Positions 1 to 6,635 of a stretch of 13,492 nt of DNA are shown in pieces. Location of the stretch: positions 1-13,492 of the forward strand of contig CAJAHZ010000198.1 in assembly GCA_903939665.1 (NCBI GenBank), given 5' to 3'. The translations under genes and the position numbers were made by a program. Positions within the stretch are counted from its first letter, which is position 1, and the number at the start of each line of letters is the position of its first letter. This DNA comes from an uncultured Pseudomonadota bacterium (lineage in GTDB: Bacteria > Pseudomonadota > Gammaproteobacteria > Burkholderiales > Rhodocyclaceae). The notes under the pieces are model-generated. The model was not told the DNA's origin and searched no databases. It saw nothing but the letters and a program-made list of their open reading frames with translations.

Positions 1-1704
1 CAGACCTGCGCCACCGAAAAGCGGCGCCGTCGAAAGCGTGGCAAGCTGGCCGACCCGGCAAAGCGCGTCTTCATCAACGAAGCGGTATGCGAAGGCTGCG
101 GCGATTGCGGCGTGCAATCGAACTGCCTTTCGATCATCCCGGTTGACACCGAATTCGGCCGCAAGCGGGCGATCGACCAATCGTCGTGCAACAAGGACTA
201 CTCCTGCATCAAGGGTTTCTGCCCGAGCTTCGTCACCGTCGAAGGCGGCAGACTGCGCAAGGGAAGCGCCATAGAGGCCGACGAAAGCGCTTTCCGCACA
301 CTGCACGAACCACTGATTCCGGACACGGCGCAAGCCTTCAACATCCTGATCACCGGCGTGGGCGGCACCGGCGTCGTGACCCTTGGCGCGTTGCTCGGCA
401 TGGCCGCCCACCTCGACGGCAAGGGCGTATCAGTACTCGACATGACCGGCATGGCGCAAAAATACGGCGCCGTCTTCTCGCACCTGCGCATCGCCGACCG
501 GCCCGAAGGCATCCACGCTGCACGCATCGCCACCGGCGAAGCGCACGCCATTATCGGCGGCGACCTCGTGGTCACAGCGGGAGTGGAGGCGCTTTCAAAA
601 ACGCTGGCCGGCAAGACGCGCGCCGTCGTGAACATCGCCGAAACACCGACAGCCGATTTCACGCGCAACCCCAACTGGAATTTCCCGCAACAAACAATGC
701 AAGCGCAAATCACAGACGCCTGCGGCGAGGGTAACGCATTGTTCCTCGACACGCAGCAACTGGCAACCCAACTCATGGGCGATGCGCTGTACGGCAACAT
801 TTTTCTGCTCGGTCTGGCCTGGCAAAAAGGACTGGTGCCGCTTTCATCAGAGTCGATCGACCGTTCCATCGAACTGAATGGCACCGCCGTAGAACAGAAC
901 CGTAAAGCCTTTCTCTGGGGGCGCCGCGCCGCCCACGACCTGGAGGCTGTGCGCCGCTTCGCGGAACCCGCCACAACCTCGCCGACGCATCGTTTTTCAC
1001 GCGATCTTGACGAAATCATCAATCGCCGGGTCGAAGCACTCACCGCTTATCAGGATGCGGCCTACGCCCGCCGGTACGCAGCGCTGATTGAACGCGTCCG
1101 TACCACCGAAGCCCAACTGCAGTCCACCAAGCTGAGCGAAACGGTCGCGCGAAACTACTTCAAACTGCTGGCCATCAAGGATGAATATGAGGTCGCCAGA
1201 CTCTACAGTGCCCCAGCCTTCATGCAGCAACTGAACAAACGCTTCGAAGGCGACTTCCGCTTGCGTTTTCATCTCGCACCGCCGCTACTGGCCAGGCCTG
1301 ACCCGATCACCGGCCAGATTGCCAAGCGCAGCTACGGCCCGTGGATGATGCGTGTTTTCTACGGCCTGGCGATGCTCAAGGGGCTGCGGGGGACGATGTT
1401 CGATGTCTTTGGCTACGCCACTGAACGGCGCCTCGAGCGACAGCTGATTGCCGATTACGAAAACGATGTCGAGTTGATCCTCAGCAAACTCGGGGGCGAA
1501 TCGCTCGACAGCGTCATCGAACTGGCAAAAATCCCCGAGGGAATTCGCGGTTTCGGCCACGTCAAAGCAGCGTCGGTCGCGCAGACGCGCAAGAAAAGAG
1601 AGTCCCTGCGCTGGCAACTACAGGCGTCCCAAGCCGCGCAGATTAACAGGATAGAATGCGCTGCCCAGACTCAGGAGCAGCGCATTGCCTTCACCCGAAA
1701 CTAA
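1..1704 (+). CDS. Indolepyruvate:ferredoxin oxidoreductase, fused alpha-beta type, C-terminal part (5' truncated by window edge)
   Basis: The frame is open from base 1 to the TAA at 1702-1704 (567 residues visible), so the true start lies upstream; the ATG/GTG codons near base 112 are internal. Visible order: a ferredoxin-like cluster C30-x2-C33-x2-C36-x5-C42 with further cysteines at 63, 69 and 74; then the 2-oxoacid oxidoreductase gamma domain, opening with GVGGTGVVT at about 119-127 and continuing with MTGMAQKYG; then a long C-terminal region typical of the fused enzymes, ending about residue 545. Fused members are about 1150-1200 aa, so a little under half is present. Known family reaction: oxidative decarboxylation of indole- or other arylpyruvates to the aryl-acetyl-CoA, passing electrons to ferredoxin in the cytoplasm. 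The last 20 bases overlap the next gene. The family is secure; the exact arylpyruvate used is not shown by sequence. Confidence 0.93.
   Translation, partial: QTCATEKRRRRKRGKLADPAKRVFINEAVCEGCGDCGVQSNCLSIIPVDTEFGRKRAIDQSSCNKDYSCIKGFCPSFVTVEGGRLRKGSAIEADESAFRTLHEPLIPDTAQAFNILITGVGGTGVVTLGALLGMAAHLDGKGVSVLDMTGMAQKYGAVFSHLRIADRPEGIHAARIATGEAHAIIGGDLVVTAGVEALSKTLAGKTRAVVNIAETPTADFTRNPNWNFPQQTMQAQITDACGEGNALFLDTQQLATQLMGDALYGNIFLLGLAWQKGLVPLSSESIDRSIELNGTAVEQNRKAFLWGRRAAHDLEAVRRFAEPATTSPTHRFSRDLDEIINRRVEALTAYQDAAYARRYAALIERVRTTEAQLQSTKLSETVARNYFKLLAIKDEYEVARLYSAPAFMQQLNKRFEGDFRLRFHLAPPLLARPDPITGQIAKRSYGPWMMRVFYGLAMLKGLRGTMFDVFGYATERRLERQLIADYENDVELILSKLGGESLDSVIELAKIPEGIRGFGHVKAASVAQTRKKRESLRWQLQASQAAQINRIECAAQTQEQRIAFTRN
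1655..1686 (+). promoter_or_regulatory. Perfect 10-bp hairpin over the methyltransferase start
   Basis: AATGCGCTGC at 1655-1664 is exactly complementary to GCAGCGCATT at 1677-1686, leaving a 12-nt loop. The Shine-Dalgarno AGGAG (1673-1677) sits almost wholly in the loop and the first two bases of the TTG start (1685-1687) are in the stem. The element lies inside the 3' end of the oxidoreductase frame. Inference: ribosomes finishing that gene would open the stem, giving translational coupling. No U-tract follows, so it is not a typical terminator. Confidence 0.55.
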
Positions 1705-2494
1705 CGCCGGCTCACCGCCCGACCCGCAGCCGCCGGCCATCGCGAGCAGCGGCCCGCAATTACGGCAACTCGCGCTGCAATTTGCCGCAATGCTCGCCGT
1801 ACTATCGCTTGCCTGGCCTTATTACGGGATGCGCAACGAGGAACTGCCATGGCCGCAAACGGCGTTCGCCATCGGCGCAGTGGCCTTGCTGCTCGCCGCA
1901 TCGACCCGCCAGCCCTGGTGGTGGCTAGCGATCCACGCGCTGTTCGCGCCGCTCGCCTGGTGTGTCGCAGCGCTGGCGATTGATCCCGGCTGGTTTCTGC
2001 TGCTGGCCGTACTTCTGCTGCTCGTTTATCGCGGCGCATTGAGCGGGCAAGTGCCGCTTTATTTATCAAACCCCGATACCGCCGCCGCGCTCGCCGAACT
2101 CACTGCCGACCGAGCGCAGCTACGCTTTCTTGACCTTGGGGCGGGCATCGGCAGCGTTCTGCGCCCGCTGGCCATGGCACGCCCGGACGCCTTATTCACC
2201 GGCATTGAAAATGCCCCGGCTACCTGGCTCGTCGGACGGCTGCGTACGACGGGGCTGGCTAATTGCGAATGGCGCTGGGGCGATATCTGGCAGACCAGAC
2301 TGGCCGATCACGATGTGGTTTACGCCTTTCTCTCACCGGTGCCAATGCCGGCCCTATGGGAAAAGGTAAAACGGGAGATGCTTCCGGGCAGCCTGTTTAT
2401 CAGCAACAGTTTTACCGTACCGGGGGTCGAGCCCAGTGCCGTTATTGAGTTGGATGACGCCCGTCAGACGCGGCTGTACTGCTACGAGCGCTGA
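1685..2494 (+). CDS. Membrane-anchored class I SAM-dependent methyltransferase (FAM173/ATPSc-KMT-like layout)
   Basis: The 269-residue protein has a Pro-rich start, then about four hydrophobic segments (roughly 29-47, 58-73, 77-97, 102-116), then a Rossmann methyltransferase domain. SAM motif I is FLDLGAGIGS at 148-157, a motif II acidic residue is E175 in FTGIEN, and D200 in GDIW is followed by FLSPVPM at 215-221. The hydrophobic stretch before the SAM domain and the D-I-W then F-x-S/P-x-x-M pattern recall the FAM173 protein-lysine methyltransferases, but the substrate cannot be read from sequence. TTG at 1685 is preferred because AGGAG lies 7 bases upstream and the frame is closed by a stop at 1652; ATG 1790 would lose part of the first membrane segment and lacks a ribosome site. 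It overlaps the oxidoreductase gene by 20 bases and probably shares its transcript. Confidence 0.85.
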   Translation: MPSPETNAGSPPDPQPPAIASSGPQLRQLALQFAAMLAVLSLAWPYYGMRNEELPWPQTAFAIGAVALLLAASTRQPWWWLAIHALFAPLAWCVAALAIDPGWFLLLAVLLLLVYRGALSGQVPLYLSNPDTAAALAELTADRAQLRFLDLGAGIGSVLRPLAMARPDALFTGIENAPATWLVGRLRTTGLANCEWRWGDIWQTRLADHDVVYAFLSPVPMPALWEKVKREMLPGSLFISNSFTVPGVEPSAVIELDDARQTRLYCYER

Positions 2495-2515
2495 CCCTGT
2501 CGGCGCGGGACAAAG

Positions 2516-3169
2516 TTACTGGAACTTGATCCCGTAGCGCGCAACGGCCACCAGCGCCTGGGTACGACTCGAGACGCCGAGCGACTTGAAAATCGCGGTA
2601 ATGTGAATTTTCACCGTCCCCTCGGACAAGCCAAGTTGGTCAGCGATATCGCGATTCGATTTACCGCGCACCATCAGTGCCAGCACGTCAGACTGACGCT
2701 CAGTCAAGCCAAACTCGGCAGGATCGGTCGCCCCGCCGACCAGGGCGTACGGCAAGTCATTGCCCAGGCTGCCCGGAATGATCTGCTCCGGCGTAAAGAT
2801 ATGCCCGTCGAGCACTTCGCGCAAAGCCGCGAGCAGGCGATCACTGGAATAGGCTTTGGGAACAAAGCCGGAAGCGCCGCCTTTCAACGCCCGATTCACC
2901 GTATGCAAATCGTCATAGGCCGAGACGATGACCACTGGAACGGCAGGATAACGTTGACGGACAATCCCCAGACAAGCCAGCCCATCCACCCCTGGGAGAC
3001 CCAGGTCAAGCAATACCAGATCAAAATCCGGCTCCTGCTCAAGCAGGCAAACCGCATCGTCACAATTGCTTGCTTCAAAAATCCGGACATCATCGCCGAG
3101 CCGGCGAAGCGTTTGCATGAGTCCTTCGCGAACCAAGGCGTGGTCTTCGACGACAAGTAGTTTCAACAT
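2516..3169 (-). CDS. NarL/FixJ-family two-component response regulator
   Basis: The 217-residue protein has an N-terminal receiver domain (about 1-120) and a C-terminal LuxR-type helix-turn-helix (about 152-212). Receiver landmarks are the acidic pair E8-D9, phosphoacceptor D55 in LLDLGLPG, S83 in place of the usual Ser/Thr, and K105 in FVPK. The DNA-binding part shows GLTERQSDVLALM, the GLSEGTVKIHI recognition helix and a final LGVSSRTQALV. ATG 3169 is chosen over the upstream ATG 3187 because GAGGTG lies four bases before it and the protein then starts directly with the receiver strand. No histidine kinase is next to it, so the partner and regulon are unknown. It is convergent with the methyltransferase (21-base gap) and divergent from phaM; the 126-base gap upstream must hold both promoters, but I could not pick convincing -35/-10 boxes. 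Confidence 0.93.
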   Translation of the reverse strand: MLKLLVVEDHALVREGLMQTLRRLGDDVRIFEASNCDDAVCLLEQEPDFDLVLLDLGLPGVDGLACLGIVRQRYPAVPVVIVSAYDDLHTVNRALKGGASGFVPKAYSSDRLLAALREVLDGHIFTPEQIIPGSLGNDLPYALVGGATDPAEFGLTERQSDVLALMVRGKSNRDIADQLGLSEGTVKIHITAIFKSLGVSSRTQALVAVARYGIKFQ

Positions 3170-3295
3170 AAGACACCTCAGCGACATCGTGACGCGGCGA
3201 TATGCCGATACTTTAGCATCAACTGCGAAGCAGACGACTCAACATGGGCCATTCTTTGCTAAGATGCAATTACACCACCACGCCGGGAGCCCAAG

Positions 3296-3766
3296 ATGTC
3301 ACACGACAATTCTGCAAATGACCCGATGAATTTTGTTAAAAACATGTGGGGCAATATGGGCTTTTCTCTGCCCGGCATGGTCACGCCGACGTTTGATGTT
3401 GAAGAGATCGAGCAACGGGTGAAGGACATGAAAGCCGTCGAAGGCTGGCTCAAGATGAACCTCTCGATGCTGCAGATGACCATTCAGAGCCTTGAAATGC
3501 AATGCGTTACGCTCAATGCCGTGCGCACCATGAGCGACATGGCGTCCAGCCAGACGTCTTCCACACCGCAAAACAGCGCCACGCAAGCCGACGCACAGAC
3601 CAAGGAAGCGGGCGGCGAGGCTCTTTCCCAGGCAGCGATGTGGCCATGGAACCTGATGCAGCAGATGCAGGCTCAAATGCAACAGGCAGCATCCGAACAG
3701 GGCGCGACCCCGGCTGCTTCCGAGGAAACGGGTAAGGATGCGGCAAAGCGGAACAAAAAAACGTAA
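3296..3766 (+). CDS. phaM: PhaM-family polyhydroxyalkanoate granule regulatory protein
   Basis: The 156-residue protein starts with NFVKNMWGNMG (12-22), then a predicted amphipathic helix FDVEEIEQRVKDMKAVEGW (33-51) running into NLSMLQMTIQSLEMQ (55-69), the conserved core of PhaM. The second half is a low-complexity Gln/Met/Ala-rich stretch ending in a short basic tail (AKRNKKT), matching the Ala/Lys-rich C-terminus of PhaM. In Ralstonia eutropha, PhaM binds and activates the PHB synthase and tethers granules to the nucleoid through its basic tail; the same role is inferred here. Here the tail is short, so DNA binding may be weaker. Start support: GGGAG at 3285-3289, six bases before ATG. No other pha gene is in the window. 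Confidence 0.85.
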   Translation: MSHDNSANDPMNFVKNMWGNMGFSLPGMVTPTFDVEEIEQRVKDMKAVEGWLKMNLSMLQMTIQSLEMQCVTLNAVRTMSDMASSQTSSTPQNSATQADAQTKEAGGEALSQAAMWPWNLMQQMQAQMQQAASEQGATPAASEETGKDAAKRNKKT

Positions 3767-3797
3767 CAAGCCGTACCACTGAAGAGCAAGCCACGGC
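3755..3797 (-). terminator. Weak terminator-like element after the small secreted-protein gene
   Basis: Reading the minus strand after the stop at 3805, GCCGT and ACGGC (complements of 3793-3797 and 3770-3774) can form a 5-bp stem with an 18-nt loop. A run of seven T follows (complement of 3755-3761), inside the phaM 3' end. The stem is short and the run starts eight bases after it, so this is only a possible terminator. Confidence 0.25.
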
Positions 3798-3804
3798 CCA
3801 ACGC

Positions 3805-4302
3805 TTATTTACGTGGTTCGCAGCGCTGTAACCATGACGCATCCATGTCGATGACGCTGCCTTTCTTGAGCAACGAATCGAGAAAGTAGCCGCGAAAAAG
3901 CCAGCCGGCGGTGCCGTGCTGGTGCGACCACGGCGTTTCCCATTCGTCGACGTTGAGCTTGATACGCACCACCTCAACTTCGCGCACTTCGGCATCGGTC
4001 TGCACGCAGGGCGTTGCGGCGGCGATGCGTACCCAATCCTCACGCCCATAAGTCGACCGCGACTTGGCGATCTGCGGGCAACGGCCAGCAACGCGGCGCT
4101 CACGTGTCACTCCGGAGATCGTCCCCCTGACCCAATAAGTCGGCGCCCTGAAAATACGCCCGTCCCCACCTTCAATAAAAATGGCGCAATCGCCTGACTG
4201 GGGGCCGCCCTGTGCAGCAACTGGTGCCGCTGCGTCATCTGCGGCGACCGCGCCAGCCAACAGGGCCCATGTTATTGCAAGAAAACGTGCGGACTTGGTC
4301 AT
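3805..4302 (-). CDS. Small predicted secreted/periplasmic protein of unknown function
   Basis: The 165-residue protein begins with a clear Sec signal peptide: a basic MTKSAR start, hydrophobic core FLAITWALLAGAVA, and likely cleavage after about residue 20-21. The mature part has four cysteines (39, 75, 99, 161), enough for two disulfides, and Trp/Gly/Arg-rich segments such as IFRAPTYWVRGTISG. I do not recognise the family. The start has GAAGGA a few bases upstream. It follows livF by 52 bases on the same strand, so it may be the last gene of the ligase-liv operon, or it may have its own promoter in that gap. An exported protein behind an uptake operon could be an accessory cell-envelope or binding factor, but nothing shows this directly. 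Confidence 0.75.
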   Translation of the reverse strand: MTKSARFLAITWALLAGAVAADDAAAPVAAQGGPQSGDCAIFIEGGDGRIFRAPTYWVRGTISGVTRERRVAGRCPQIAKSRSTYGREDWVRIAAATPCVQTDAEVREVEVVRIKLNVDEWETPWSHQHGTAGWLFRGYFLDSLLKKGSVIDMDASWLQRCEPRK

Positions 4303-4354
4303 TTGTTCCTTCGAATATCTTTAATCACATTGCCATCATCAGGCGCACTCCCGC

Positions 4355-5188
4355 CTAAGAGAGCCAACGCTTCCGGCGGCGGTAGTGTTTTACGTCGCGA
4401 AAGCTCTTGCGCCCGGCGCTCGACAGCCCAAGGTAAAACTCCTTCACATCCTCATTGCAGGCCAGTTCCTTGGCGTCGCCTTCCATCACCACACGCCCGT
4501 TTTCGAGGATGTAACCGAAGTCGGAATAACGCAGCGCAACGGTGGTATTTTGCTCCGCGAGAAGAATGCTGACATTTTCGCGCTGATTGAGATCTTTGAC
4601 GATTTCGAAGATTTCCTCAACGATCTGCGGCGCCAGCCCCATCGACGGCTCGTCGAGCAGGATCATCTCCGGCTTGGCCATCAGGGCGCGGCCAATCGCG
4701 CACATCTGCTGCTCGCCGCCCGAGGTGTAGCCGGCCTGCGTCATGCGACGATCCTTGAGCCGTGGAAAATAATGATAGACCTTCTCCAGGCTCTCCCTGA
4801 GCTCAGCACGCGAGATACTCCGGGTGTAGGCGCCGGTGAGCAAATTCTCTTCCAGCGAGAGGTGCGCGAAGCAGTGCCGCCCTTCCATGACCTGAATGAC
4901 ACCGCGCTTGACCAGCTCATTCGGCGTCATCTGGTCGACGCGAACCCCCTTGAAGTCGACGCTGCCCTTGGTGACATCGCCACGCTCGGCATGCAGAAGA
5001 TTCGATATCGTTTTCAGCGTCGTTGATTTGCCGGCACCGTTGGCACCCAGCAGAGCGACGATCCTGCCCTTCGGCACCTCAAGCGAAACGCCCTTGAGAA
5101 CCAGGATAACGTGGTCATAAATGACCTCGATGTTATTGACGGAGAGGTAAGGCTCGCCGGATGCTGCGTGATGTACGGTCGTGGTCAT
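4355..5188 (-). CDS. livF: Liv-type ABC transporter ATPase, LivF-like
   Basis: The 277-residue ATPase has Walker A GANGAGKST (48-56), signature SGGEQQ (156-161) and Walker B MILLDEP (175-181). At the switch position it has LAEQN (about 210-214) instead of a histidine, as is normal for LivF and unlike the LivG partner. The protein is some 40 residues longer than E. coli LivF: an N-terminal stretch precedes YLSVNNI, and a basic tail (KHYRRRKRWLS, 267-277) follows the usual end. It should pair with LivG on the cytoplasmic face of LivH-LivM to drive uptake of the ligand bound by the periplasmic protein. It lies 75 bases after the binding-protein gene, beyond a strong hairpin. The ribosome site is weak (GGGAA about nine bases upstream of ATG). 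Confidence 0.93.
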   Translation of the reverse strand: MTTTVHHAASGEPYLSVNNIEVIYDHVILVLKGVSLEVPKGRIVALLGANGAGKSTTLKTISNLLHAERGDVTKGSVDFKGVRVDQMTPNELVKRGVIQVMEGRHCFAHLSLEENLLTGAYTRSISRAELRESLEKVYHYFPRLKDRRMTQAGYTSGGEQQMCAIGRALMAKPEMILLDEPSMGLAPQIVEEIFEIVKDLNQRENVSILLAEQNTTVALRYSDFGYILENGRVVMEGDAKELACNEDVKEFYLGLSSAGRKSFRDVKHYRRRKRWLS

Positions 5189-5207
5189 GCCGGGGTTCCC
5201 GAGAAAT

Positions 5208-5235
5208 GCTGGCGAAGGAACAGCCCTCCGCCAGC
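5208..5235 (-). promoter_or_regulatory. Intercistronic hairpin between the binding-protein gene and livF
   Basis: On the transcribed strand GCTGGCGGAGG pairs with CCTTCGCCAGC, an 11-bp stem with one G-U pair and a 6-nt loop. It starts 28 bases after the stop of the binding-protein gene and ends 19 bases before the livF ATG. No U-tract follows. Known parallels are hairpins after periplasmic binding-protein genes (for example malE) that stabilise the upstream message and lower expression of the downstream one. Such a role is inferred here. Confidence 0.6.
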
Positions 5236-5263
5236 CCGGTGAGGAAAATGGCTAGTCCTCGGA

Positions 5264-6583
5264 TCAGCCTTCCTTGCTGCAGTCCCGCGGCGTGATGTTC
5301 TTCTCCTTCGCGTACTTCGCTGCCGACTCCTCAATCATCGGGCGAACCATCTCGCGGTCAGGTTCGATCCAGTCGGAAACGACCTTCCACTGCTTGCCGT
5401 CCCACTGCTGGTATTTCACCTTGCCCGAACCTTCATGGTCGTTACAGGTGATCTTGAGATCCGGCATGAAGCCTTCGGCGCCCAGCTCCTTCAGGCGCTT
5501 GGCATCAATGTGCAGATGCTCGAAGCCCCAGCGCATTTCATCGCCGTTAAGCGGCTTCTTGCCAAACTTGGCCTGCGCGGTGCGCATCGCTTCGACGGTG
5601 ATGATGCCGTGTACCACGCCACGGTTGTAATACACCGAACCGATGCGCGACTTGTCTTCCATGTTGCCCTTGTTCTTCTTGTAGACGTGATCCTGGATTG
5701 CCTTGACCACGGGATAATTTGCGCCGGCCACGTTGAAGCCGGCTGCCGTGAAGCCCTTCGAGGCATCGCCCGCCGGGATGGTGTCTTCTTCAGCGCCTGA
5801 CCACCACACGCCGACCATTTTCTCGCGCGAGAAGCCGGTCTTGGCAGCAGCCTTCAGTGCGGTCGGATTCATCACGCCCCAGCCCCACAAAATGACCCAG
5901 TCCGGCTTCTCCTGACGGATCTTCAGCCACTGCGACTGCTGCTCATTGCCCGGGTGGGCAACGGCCAGCGGAACGAAAGTGAAACCGTATTTCTGCGCCT
6001 GCTTCTCAAGCACGGCAAGGCCTTCCTTGCCGTAAGCAGAGTCATGATAGAGGTATGCAATTTTCTTGCCATTGAGCTTGTCGAGACCACCCTCCTTTGA
6101 GCCGATGTACTTGACCATCGTCGTGGCCTGGCTCCAGTAGGTCGTGATCATCGGGAAGACCCAGGGAAAAACGCGGCCATCCGCCGCATCTGTACGACCG
6201 TAGCCGATGGTGACCAACGGAATCTTGTCCGCAGCGACCTTGTCGAGCACCGAGTAGGTAATGCCTGTCGACAGCGGCTGGAATACGGAGTTGCCGGTGC
6301 TGCCCTTCTTCTTCATGCGCTCGTAGCATTCGACGCCGCGCGCGTTGTTGTATTCCGTCTCGCATTCTTCCCAACTCAGCTTGACGCCATTCACGCCGCC
6401 ATCGCGCTCATTGATCAGCGTCATGTAATCGATCCAGCCACCGTAGATGCCGGAACCGCCTGCCGCATAGGCCCCGACCCGATAGCTTGGCAAACCGATG
6501 AACTGCTCGTTGGCCTGCGCCATGGTGTCGCCAACTACGCCCGCCAGCAAGGCGACGGCAATCAGGGTTGTACTTATTTTCAT
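5264..6583 (-). CDS. Periplasmic substrate-binding protein of the Liv-type ABC transporter
   Basis: The 439-residue protein has a Sec signal peptide (basic MK start, hydrophobic ISTTLIAVALLAGVVG, cleavage near residues 22-24) and then a type I periplasmic-binding fold of the Peripla_BP_6 kind. Visible segments include GSGIYGGWIDYMTLINERDGG, the KIAYLYHDSAYGKEG start of the second lobe, and WVILWGWGVMNPTALKAA. It is longer than classic LivK (about 370 aa), like binding proteins for aromatic or dicarboxylic acids in related operons, so the ligand should not be assumed to be leucine. ATG 6583 is chosen because GGAGGA lies seven bases upstream and the signal peptide begins there; the open frame continues to 6700 but that part overlaps livM. 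The gene sits between livM and livF. Confidence 0.92.
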   Translation of the reverse strand: MKISTTLIAVALLAGVVGDTMAQANEQFIGLPSYRVGAYAAGGSGIYGGWIDYMTLINERDGGVNGVKLSWEECETEYNNARGVECYERMKKKGSTGNSVFQPLSTGITYSVLDKVAADKIPLVTIGYGRTDAADGRVFPWVFPMITTYWSQATTMVKYIGSKEGGLDKLNGKKIAYLYHDSAYGKEGLAVLEKQAQKYGFTFVPLAVAHPGNEQQSQWLKIRQEKPDWVILWGWGVMNPTALKAAAKTGFSREKMVGVWWSGAEEDTIPAGDASKGFTAAGFNVAGANYPVVKAIQDHVYKKNKGNMEDKSRIGSVYYNRGVVHGIITVEAMRTAQAKFGKKPLNGDEMRWGFEHLHIDAKRLKELGAEGFMPDLKITCNDHEGSGKVKYQQWDGKQWKVVSDWIEPDREMVRPMIEESAAKYAKEKNITPRDCSKEG

Positions 6584-6603
6584 TAGTGTCTCCTCCAAGA
6601 GGT

Positions 6604-6613
6604 TGTTATAACA
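6604..6613 (-). promoter_or_regulatory. 10-bp palindrome with a -10-like box upstream of the binding-protein gene
   Basis: TGTTATAACA is a perfect palindrome in the 52-base gap between livM and the binding-protein gene, just before its ribosome site. Read on the minus strand it contains TATAAC, one base from the sigma-70 -10 consensus, with a poor -35 (TTTGTA) 18 bases upstream. It could be an internal promoter, an operator, or both, which would raise binding-protein output relative to the permeases. Confidence 0.3.
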
Positions 6614-6635
6614 GAGCAAATACTCAAATACAAAC

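Noticed and set aside
198..1043. Long minus-strand open frame (281 residues) under the oxidoreductase
   Set aside because: It is antisense to a well-conserved coding region; its Ser/Arg/Ala-rich composition is that of a GC-rich shadow frame.
112..1704. Start of the oxidoreductase near base 112
   Set aside because: The frame continues upstream to base 1 with conserved sequence including the first cysteines of the Fe-S motif, so the gene is cut by the window edge and this is an internal codon.
2495..2515. Bidirectional terminator between the convergent methyltransferase and response regulator
   Set aside because: Only a 4-bp TGTC/GACA pairing is possible and no T-run is present on either strand.
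3299..3769. Minus-strand open frame opposite phaM, of the same length
   Set aside because: A mirror frame of a recognised gene, without a ribosome site; composition (Leu/His/Arg) is not protein-like.
4303..4354. Frameshift or pseudogene remnant after livF
   Set aside because: livF ends with its own TAG after a plausible basic tail, and the following 52 bases contain only the ribosome site of the next gene.
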